From positions 1 through 10,804 of the forward strand of contig JAHLWE010000423.1 in assembly GCA_019058135.1 (NCBI GenBank): a stretch of 10,804 bases of DNA, given 5' to 3'. The notes below the pieces were generated by a model. That model had not been told where the DNA came from, ran no database searches, and worked only from the letters and a program-made list of their open reading frames with translations. Made by a program: the position numbers and the translations under genes. Positions 1 through 5,282 of the stretch are shown piece by piece (position 1 is the stretch's first letter; each line of letters starts with the position of its first letter). This DNA is from Promethearchaeota archaeon. GTDB lineage: Archaea; Asgardarchaeota; Lokiarchaeia; Sigyniarchaeales; SOKP01.

Positions 1-29
1 CCCTTCCCAGCCACAGTCATTTTTTTTTT
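1..29. other. unassigned contig-end sequence
   Basis: The first 20 bases are C-rich (12 of 20 are G or C) in an otherwise very AT-rich window, followed by a run of nine T (21-29). They lie outside the adapter-like block that follows, on the side away from the genomic insert. I recognise no gene or site here. The likeliest reading is non-genomic or mis-assembled sequence attached to the artefactual contig end. Confidence 0.4.
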
Positions 30-99
30 ATTGATACGGCGATCATAGAGATCTTATAAATGCATATCTTATTAAGCTTCAGATTTGTATAAGAGTAAG
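30..99 (+). other. degraded Illumina P5 / Nextera Read-1 adapter (sequencing artefact)
   Basis: Bases 30-58 align without gaps to the 29-nt Illumina P5 primer (21 of 29 identical, including GATACGGCGA and GAGATCT). Bases 59-66 are an 8-nt spacer, exactly the i5 index length. Bases 67-99 align without gaps to the 33-nt Nextera Read-1 transposon adapter (24 of 33 identical), including GTATAAGAG from the mosaic end. Order, spacing and orientation are those of a library molecule whose insert begins at base 100. At all 17 mismatches the window base is A or T, as if the consensus had been pulled toward the surrounding AT-rich genome. The identification comes from remembered adapter sequences. The cause of the degradation is inference. 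Confidence 0.88.
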
Positions 100-327
100 A
101 CTAATCTCTATCAATCATTAGATTTATACAGAGCGAATAATTATTTAAAAGAATCAGCTGAGGTATATGAAAAATTAGCTATTATTTATGAAAAACTTGG
201 CTCAAATGATAACGCAATTTTTCACTTGGAAAATGCGTTAAAGATATATACAAATTTGAAGGATGAGGATAGACAAAATCTATTAGAAAAAAAATTAAAA
301 AAATTACGTTTTAAAAAAAATAAATAA
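100..327 (+). CDS. TPR-repeat protein, 3' fragment
   Basis: C-terminal piece of a tetratricopeptide-repeat protein. The open frame can be extended to a TTG at 85, but that codon lies inside the adapter-like block, so it is not a credible start and the gene is 5'-truncated by the contig end. The visible protein (about 75 residues) has one good TPR unit: two amphipathic helices with the usual spacing of small and aromatic residues (AIIYEKLG followed by A-x3-LENALKIY), then a Lys-rich tail. TPRs are protein-protein interaction scaffolds; partner and function cannot be read from this piece. The preceding segment (LYQSLDLYRANNYLKESAEVY) is compatible with another repeat. The stop at 325-327 directly abuts the stop of the convergent acyltransferase gene. 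Confidence 0.7.
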   Translation, partial: TNLYQSLDLYRANNYLKESAEVYEKLAIIYEKLGSNDNAIFHLENALKIYTNLKDEDRQNLLEKKLKKLRFKKNK

Positions 328-1674
328 CTACTCATTTGGGTTTTTCTCATGCTCTATTTTATATTTTTCAATTACTTCTTTTGATTTATCTTCAACTCTT
401 GTACCAATCCGCCCCATTTGAATAATGATCCATTCTGGGCTTCCTTTTCCATCTCCAAATTCGATCCAAAGATACATAGTAAAACCCAACAGTGCTACGT
501 ATCCAATAATTATAAAAACGGCCCAAATTATATTCAAACTTGCGGGAAATAAAAAGTAACAAAGGTAATGTATTAAAAACAGACTCAGGGATGTTTTACC
601 ATAATATATTAACATTATGAAAAAATCATTACTTGATCTTTTAATATCTAATAAGTAAAAGAAAATCGCTAGAATTAATAAAGCCATACCCATTAGGTAA
701 ATAGTATTACTGGGTTGGCCATGAATTAAAAATCGAAACATTCCAGGAAAATAAGTTATAGGTTGTTGGTTCGCAATTGTCCAAAGTGTTATATCAATAT
801 ATTCAACTCTTGCTGATTCTACATTCATCAATTCATATCCGAAAAAAATACCAATTAACACGAAAAAACCCCCCCATTTCATAATTCTTTTTAAGAAGTT
901 TTTATATGCCTTAACAGTAGATTTTTGCATAGCCTCAGCTAACCATTCACCCCAAATTGAAGAGATAAAACATATAGAAATCCATGGAAATGGTGGTGCT
1001 TGGGGCGTTGGAGAATAAAGTATAAAATATATAAAGCTTGCGAATGAATTTATATCTGCATTATTTGTTATTAATGGGGGAACTGTAGTAGTAGAATCAA
1101 CACCCATTTGAACCCACCAAATTGTAGGATCTATACCTTGTTCCACTAAGATTAATTCAGTTAAAATTATATTTAATTGTGGGGAGAACATAAGTATTAT
1201 AAAACCGATAAATATTCTTCCTGGTTGTGATATTTTTAAAGCATAATATGAAAAAATTTGAGAAGCTCCGATGAAAACAAGTATATTCCATCCCCACATG
1301 TTAAAAGGAAATGTTAAACCCGGTAAATAAACCATATTGGATGCAAGAGTATAGAAACTACCAACCAACATTATCAAAAGTCCTCGACTAATAATTCTAT
1401 TTCTAATTACGCTTTGTGGTAATTTGTCTTTCTTTTTTGTTAATGAAAATACTACTGAGAGAGCACTTAGAAAAATAAACAGGGATGGTCCAAAGACATC
1501 AAGCCACATATATAAAATTCCATGTAAAAATATCCAATCTGAATCAAACCAATGACCTGATGTATGACATAAAATAATTAAAATAATTGCAAGACCTTTA
1601 ACCAAATCGATTGATTGAATTCTTTTAATGCTACTATAATCTCGAATCTCTTCTTTAGGGATTGTTTCTTTCAA
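328..1674 (-). CDS. HGSNAT/YeiB-like (DUF1624/DUF418-type) integral membrane acyltransferase
   Basis: Predicted polytopic membrane protein of 448 aa. Residues 19-42 carry the family signature at the first membrane helix: R-x-x-SIDLVKGLAIILIILCH, ending in the conserved Asp/Gly/His pattern of heparan-alpha-glucosaminide N-acetyltransferase catalytic domains, where a His is the acetyl carrier in the human enzyme. FIFLSALSVVFS (67-78) and YYGKTSLSLFLIHY (357-370) match the later conserved helices, and GDGKGSPEW (407-415) resembles the GPLEW tail of YeiB/DUF418 proteins. About ten hydrophobic segments are visible, and a charged cytosolic-looking tail closes the protein. Relatives move acyl groups from cytosolic acyl-CoA to glycans across the membrane; acetylation of an envelope glycan is therefore plausible here, but the substrate is unknown. 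The start is a TTG: no ATG or GTG occurs between the upstream in-frame stop (1699-1701) and the signature. A GGAAG motif lies too far upstream (about 32 nt) to serve it. Confidence 0.8.
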   Translation of the reverse strand: MKETIPKEEIRDYSSIKRIQSIDLVKGLAIILIILCHTSGHWFDSDWIFLHGILYMWLDVFGPSLFIFLSALSVVFSLTKKKDKLPQSVIRNRIISRGLLIMLVGSFYTLASNMVYLPGLTFPFNMWGWNILVFIGASQIFSYYALKISQPGRIFIGFIILMFSPQLNIILTELILVEQGIDPTIWWVQMGVDSTTTVPPLITNNADINSFASFIYFILYSPTPQAPPFPWISICFISSIWGEWLAEAMQKSTVKAYKNFLKRIMKWGGFFVLIGIFFGYELMNVESARVEYIDITLWTIANQQPITYFPGMFRFLIHGQPSNTIYLMGMALLILAIFFYLLDIKRSSNDFFIMLIYYGKTSLSLFLIHYLCYFLFPASLNIIWAVFIIIGYVALLGFTMYLWIEFGDGKGSPEWIIIQMGRIGTRVEDKSKEVIEKYKIEHEKNPNE

Positions 1675-1794
1675 ATAATCTGGGATTATTGAGATATTTC
1701 AACACTTCCTTTCAAAAAATATTTTTAATTGATAAATATATAACAAATTTATTTATAATACTTTATAAAAACTAGATTTTTTTAGAGATTTATA
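1675..1794 (-). promoter_or_regulatory. candidate promoter region of the acyltransferase gene
   Basis: This 120-bp AT-rich spacer lies between the GNAT stop and the acyltransferase start. Two TATA-like boxes read on the minus strand: GTTTTATAAAG (1762-1772) and GTTATATATTT (1734-1744). Either would give a short to medium 5' leader. In so AT-rich a genome such matches are expected by chance, so this is weak. Confidence 0.25.
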
Positions 1795-2475
1795 TCAGTT
1801 ATCTTTTTTTTTATTGTCTACTTCAAAATCTTCGGTTCCATAAGTTATTCTATCGAATTCTTCGAATCCAAGACCTTTGATAAGTTTATGTGATGCCATA
1901 TTATCAACATAGACTTCACATCTTAATTCTTTTATATTTTTTTTTTTAAAATATTCCCAACCATGCATTCCCAGTATTGTTCCAAGATATCTTCTTTGAA
2001 AGCGTGGTAATATTCCTAGACCAGCAATAACACCAATTTTATTATCTTCTCCTTCTAAGTCTGTAATTATAAACCCCCCATCTTGACCATATACTCTCGC
2101 AATAAATATTTTTGTTGATGGAATTTCAAATACGCCTTTTATCCCTTCTAAAGTAATAGGAGAGAAAGGAGTTTTGCTTGTTAGCCATGCTCTATTATGA
2201 ATATATCTTACGGATTCTAAATCCTCTATTGTAGCTTCTCTAATTTTTGCTCGTAATATATTACGAGAAATTTTCTCTTTTAATGATTGTTCAAATTCTT
2301 TAGTTATTTTTTCTACAGGTAATTTCATTTGTATATATGTCAACCCTTCTTCAATTACACGAGTTTCGGTTGTTTCTTTTCCTTCTATAATATCTCGTCT
2401 GAAAAAGAAATTCCTAAGTAAAGTTTTTTTATAATTGAAATATCCCTTCTTATCTTTTTTCTCCTTTTTTGTCAT
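1795..2475 (-). CDS. GNAT-family N-acetyltransferase with basic N-terminal extension
   Basis: Acetyl-CoA-dependent N-acetyltransferase of the GCN5-related superfamily, 226 aa. The GNAT fold covers about residues 77-210: beta1/alpha1 (AKIREATIEDLESVRYIHNRAW), the central beta4 strand and acyl-CoA pyrophosphate loop (VIAGLGILPRFQRRYLGTIL, 149-168) and the C-terminal motif B (VYVDNMASHKLIKGLGF, 188-204) with its N-x-x-(A/S)-x-x-x-(Y/L)-x3-GF pattern. In the pyrophosphate loop the usual Q-x-x-G-x-G/A reads Q-R-R-Y-L-G, a Tyr in place of the first Gly. About 75 residues precede the domain, starting very Lys-rich; I do not recognise that part. The ATG start is the first in frame and no clear Shine-Dalgarno precedes it, while a TATA-like box about 22 nt upstream suggests a leaderless mRNA. 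Substrate unknown (protein, small amine or antibiotic are all possible). The gene lies 120 bp upstream of the acyltransferase gene on the same strand. Confidence 0.88.
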   Translation of the reverse strand: MTKKEKKDKKGYFNYKKTLLRNFFFRRDIIEGKETTETRVIEEGLTYIQMKLPVEKITKEFEQSLKEKISRNILRAKIREATIEDLESVRYIHNRAWLTSKTPFSPITLEGIKGVFEIPSTKIFIARVYGQDGGFIITDLEGEDNKIGVIAGLGILPRFQRRYLGTILGMHGWEYFKKKNIKELRCEVYVDNMASHKLIKGLGFEEFDRITYGTEDFEVDNKKKDN

Positions 2476-2490
2476 GATAATCTGAAAATT

Positions 2491-2502
2491 CTTATATTTT
2501 TA
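2491..2502 (-). promoter_or_regulatory. candidate TATA box for the GNAT gene
   Basis: TAAAAATATAAG on the minus strand is centred about 22 nt before the ATG, close to the usual archaeal TATA distance for a leaderless transcript. It also lies just downstream of the terminator-like hairpin that ends the preceding gene, as expected for a new transcription unit. Confidence 0.3.
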
Positions 2503-2524
2503 AGAAAAATTATTTATAATTAAT

Positions 2525-2578
2525 AAAAAAAGGCAAAAGATATTAAATCTTATATTTCTAATTGAGTAAGATTTAATA
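2525..2578 (-). terminator. hairpin plus T-tract terminator of the coiled-coil gene
   Basis: Reading the minus strand, the stop of the 549-aa gene is followed 17 nt later by a perfect 12-bp inverted repeat (TATTAAATCTTA at 2541-2552 with its complement at 2567-2578, 14-nt loop) and then TCTTTTGCC and seven T (2531 down to 2525). Archaeal termination normally needs only U-tracts; the added stem makes this an unusually bacterial-looking intrinsic terminator. The stem contains only two G/C pairs, so its stability is modest. An operator for the next gene is the alternative. Confidence 0.5.
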
Positions 2579-2595
2579 AAATTAATAAGAATCTT

Positions 2596-4245
2596 TCAAG
2601 AGATAAAATTTAACTTTTCTTCAATTCTTTTAGCTAAAACATCACTAATTATAGCGGAACTTTGTAAAGATGAAATTCCATTTTGAATCTGCTTTTTAAT
2701 ATTTGGATCTTCTAATAAATTATTCTTCTCTCCAGAGAACTCAAAATTACTTCGAACCTTCATGTCTTCTTCAATTTTCATCATTAAATTTTGTAAATAT
2801 GTGGAATAAGAGGGATCCAATTCTTCTTTTAATGATTCTGTATTTAATGCATTTCGATTTATGAAGCCTGGCAAAAGTATTTTAATTTTTTCTTCAAATT
2901 CACCTTCTATTAGGCTCATATATAATGGAAAAAAGACCCAAATTACAGGCATGGATAAATTCCCTGCTTCGCTATCTTTTATATTCCAATTTTCAAGAAT
3001 TTTAGCTTCTCTTAAGCAATCTTCAATCTTTTTCGATATTATATCTTTAATTTCTTGAGATTTATTTTTTATATTATTTTTTAAATTTTTTAATTCACCA
3101 GATTCAAACTCTTTTTCCTTCTGATACATTGATATCATTTCATCTTTCTTAGAAAGTTGTTCGCCTAAGTTTTGTTTTAAATCTTCTAATCTTTGTATAG
3201 CTTTCTGATTGATTTCCTCACTTCTTTTAACATAGTCATCAACTTGAGTCGAAATATTTCTTACTAGATCTGATAAAGATTGTATTTTTTCATTCATACC
3301 ACCTATATGATTTCTGCATTTAGAAATTACCTCCTCTAATCTAAAAGCCTTTAGAGCATCATAATTAGTAAAAAATTTATTTTTACCACCTAATTCCAAT
3401 ATTTTTCGATCTACAGTCATAAATTGTTGGGATATTGCTTCAATGAGTTTCTTTTTTTGTATTTGAACCCATAAGTCAATTTTATCTTTCTCTTCTTTAA
3501 TTCTCTCGTTGACGATTGAAGAATCAATAACTTTACTCATTTTTCCAATTTCCGAATCATATCGTCCTTTAATATCTTTTTTCTTCACTTTTAAATCTAA
3601 TAGCCATTTATCAATTTCTTTATCGATTAACTTGATTAGATTCTGCCATCGCATCGCATTTCCTTTTAATAACTTAATAGTATTTCTATAATATTCTGCT
3701 AAATCTAATGCTAATTCGGTTATCAATGAACTATCTAAAACAGTATAATCTCTAATAGGCACATACTTTAATTTTGGTAGGATCTTCTTTAAACCTTCTA
3801 ATAATCCAGGATTTAATAGAGATTTGATAGTAACTGTTTTAAATTCAGCCTCTTCTTCCTCTTCTTTAATTGAAGATAATTGTTTTGCCTCCTCATCTTT
3901 ATAGGTGATTACAGCAATAATTTTCTCAAGAAGCTCAACTTGCGTTCTATTCTCAACATTTCTTAAAATATGACCAACAACTCCTTGCCTTGGAGGGTTA
4001 GTAATTTTATCATTAAATGATGCAATTGATAATCCTTCTAAAACAATATGAGTTGAAATTAATCCTTGTATAAAGACCATTGGAACTAAAAGACGTGCAA
4101 ATGATTTTATTTTTTCATTTTCTTTTAGGTCATGTGTCAATAAATAAAAAGATAAAGATAATTCTTCGTTTAAAGAAATTGGCTTAGATGCATATTCTTT
4201 TAAATAAAACATTGGAAGTATGTTTTGCTGACCGTGAAGCGACAT
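2596..4245 (-). CDS. large coiled-coil protein of unknown family
   Basis: I do not recognise this 549-aa protein. It is soluble, with no signal peptide or convincing TM helix. Regions: an N-terminal globular part (about 1-115) containing the hydrophobic run FARLLVPMVFIQGLISTHIVLEG (49-71); an acidic linker with five consecutive Glu (128-132); a helical region (about 170-285) rich in Lys, Asp and Trp; a long charged heptad-like stretch (about 315-415) typical of a coiled coil; a second hydrophobic patch, MPVIWVFFPLYMSLIEG (432-448), then ILLPGF (456-461); and a helical C-terminus. The two hydrophobic patches share an (L/M)-(V/P)-P/V-x-(V/I)-F-like look and may be paired beta strands or a duplicated half-domain; this is speculative. 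ATG start, no strong Shine-Dalgarno. The gene is flanked by the 7-TM gene upstream and closed by a hairpin terminator. Structural scaffold or filament-like roles are guesses; no catalytic motif (such as a Walker A) is visible. Confidence 0.85.
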   Translation of the reverse strand: MSLHGQQNILPMFYLKEYASKPISLNEELSLSFYLLTHDLKENEKIKSFARLLVPMVFIQGLISTHIVLEGLSIASFNDKITNPPRQGVVGHILRNVENRTQVELLEKIIAVITYKDEEAKQLSSIKEEEEEAEFKTVTIKSLLNPGLLEGLKKILPKLKYVPIRDYTVLDSSLITELALDLAEYYRNTIKLLKGNAMRWQNLIKLIDKEIDKWLLDLKVKKKDIKGRYDSEIGKMSKVIDSSIVNERIKEEKDKIDLWVQIQKKKLIEAISQQFMTVDRKILELGGKNKFFTNYDALKAFRLEEVISKCRNHIGGMNEKIQSLSDLVRNISTQVDDYVKRSEEINQKAIQRLEDLKQNLGEQLSKKDEMISMYQKEKEFESGELKNLKNNIKNKSQEIKDIISKKIEDCLREAKILENWNIKDSEAGNLSMPVIWVFFPLYMSLIEGEFEEKIKILLPGFINRNALNTESLKEELDPSYSTYLQNLMMKIEEDMKVRSNFEFSGEKNNLLEDPNIKKQIQNGISSLQSSAIISDVLAKRIEEKLNFIS

Positions 4246-4262
4246 AATTTATTTTTTAAATC

Positions 4263-4317
4263 TTTTTTTTAAAAAAATGGACTTACTTTAAGAGTTATTA
4301 TAAAGGATTATTATAAA
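4263..4317 (-). promoter_or_regulatory. intergenic region with tandem TATA-like repeats and a T/A tract
   Basis: Within the 103-bp gap between the 7-TM and coiled-coil genes, TTTATAATAA (minus strand) occurs twice, at 4295-4304 and 4308-4317, a 13-bp period. It is followed toward the coiled-coil gene by T7A8 (4263-4277). The repeats could be two TATA boxes for the 549-aa gene, whose ATG is 50-70 nt away. The T7 run could serve as a U-tract terminator for the 7-TM gene. Both readings are tentative in this base composition. Confidence 0.25.
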
Positions 4318-4348
4318 TAATTTTTTGAATTTTATCTTAAATTTCAAT

Positions 4349-5155
4349 TTACCGAAGCTGCTCATAATTATTGGCAATAACGATCAACAGTAAAGCTAAT
4401 AAGATTATAAATGGAGGAATTAATGCTTGAGTCATAGAAGAGAGTGTTGTAAATTGAAGTGCTCCTTGAAGAATCCTTCCTGTGTAATATATAAGAAAGC
4501 CTATAGAATTAAGTAAATAAGAACGTCGCAAAACCCCAAATGTCTTGATAGCAAGATATAGAAATAAAAACGGAATTATAAAAGTAAAAATCGGTGATAA
4601 TATTAAAGTAAAAATGAATCTTCCCATCGGATATTGCCATGATCCAATTGTAAAAAAAACGGGATCAACAGTTAAATCATATTCGCTTATAACATCTTGG
4701 GTTAAAAAATATCCATCAGGTAATATTAAAGCTATAATACTTATAATTATTGGCCCAATAATTAGTAGAGCTCTTAAAATTAATGATTTTTTATCCTTTT
4801 CAGTAAATAATAAAATTCCTAAAATTCCCATTAAACAACTTATACCAACCCAAGAAAAAAACGTCGCTAATTTCCATGTCAACCCTGGTAGAAATACCAA
4901 CGAACGATTTATTGTCCCATCTATTAAGTCTTTAAACTGTGGTAAAAAGAAATCATTAAAAATGAAAAATACTCTTGCAAAAGCAAAACATAAAAACAAC
5001 ATTGAGAAAAATAGCCAATACTCCTTCTTTGTTAATCTAAATCGCATAAGTAAAAAAAATGCAAATAATAAAAAATAATATCCGATAATGACAAAATAAA
5101 GGCCCGACTCCAGAGATTGTTCAAAGTTTAAGATATTATTATCTTGAAAAATCAT
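4349..5155 (-). CDS. seven-transmembrane protein, function unknown
   Basis: Hydrophobic protein of 268 aa with seven likely membrane helices at about residues 18-37, 46-66, 97-117, 127-146, 180-205, 214-232 and 243-261. A polar loop of some 30 residues (147-178), rich in Asp/Tyr/Trp, lies between helices four and five. Positive residues sit after helix 1 (RFRLTKK), helix 3 (TEKDKK) and helix 5 (FGVLRRS), placing the N-terminus outside by the positive-inside rule. The arrangement resembles the 7-TM sensor modules found at the N-terminus of archaeal histidine kinases, but no kinase or other output domain follows: the protein ends five residues after helix 7. It could be a stand-alone sensor, channel or transporter subunit; I see no family motif that decides. 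ATG start. It is divergent from the glycyl-tRNA synthetase gene across 127 bp. Confidence 0.8.
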   Translation of the reverse strand: MIFQDNNILNFEQSLESGLYFVIIGYYFLLFAFFLLMRFRLTKKEYWLFFSMLFLCFAFARVFFIFNDFFLPQFKDLIDGTINRSLVFLPGLTWKLATFFSWVGISCLMGILGILLFTEKDKKSLILRALLIIGPIIISIIALILPDGYFLTQDVISEYDLTVDPVFFTIGSWQYPMGRFIFTLILSPIFTFIIPFLFLYLAIKTFGVLRRSYLLNSIGFLIYYTGRILQGALQFTTLSSMTQALIPPFIILLALLLIVIANNYEQLR

Positions 5156-5192
5156 ACTCTAATCAATTTTTTGTTTTTTAATTTTAATATAG

Positions 5193-5206
5193 TTATAAAA
5201 AAACTA
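5193..5206 (-). promoter_or_regulatory. candidate TATA box in the divergent 7-TM / GlyRS spacer
   Basis: TAGTTTTTTTATAA on the minus strand ends about 38 nt before the 7-TM ATG. The same bases read GTTATAAAAA on the plus strand, about 80 nt ahead of the GlyRS ATG, and short complementary arms (TAGTT/AACTA) flank it. One shared element for both directions is possible but unproven. The rest of this 127-bp spacer is plain AT-rich sequence. Confidence 0.2.
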
Positions 5207-5282
5207 ATTATTTAATTATTTATCTTTATTGTTATTTTATTATTGTTTTGTTATTAATCATAATAGTTGATTTAGAGAAATT

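Noticed and set aside
85..99. TTG at 85 as the start of the TPR gene
   Set aside because: It lies inside the adapter-like block; the frame is open there by chance and the gene is truncated.
2861..3691. Short plus-strand open frames opposite the coiled-coil gene
   Set aside because: They are Ser/Phe/Ile-rich low-complexity translations expected from the antisense of a Lys/Glu-rich coiled coil.
2596..4245. SMC/Rad50-type ATPase for the coiled-coil protein
   Set aside because: No Walker A, Walker B or ABC signature motif is present at either end.
4545..5078. 177-codon plus-strand open frame opposite the 7-TM gene
   Set aside because: Its translation is Lys/Ile/Asn-rich with no domain or hydrophobic pattern, whereas the opposite strand encodes seven clean membrane helices; it is an antisense shadow.
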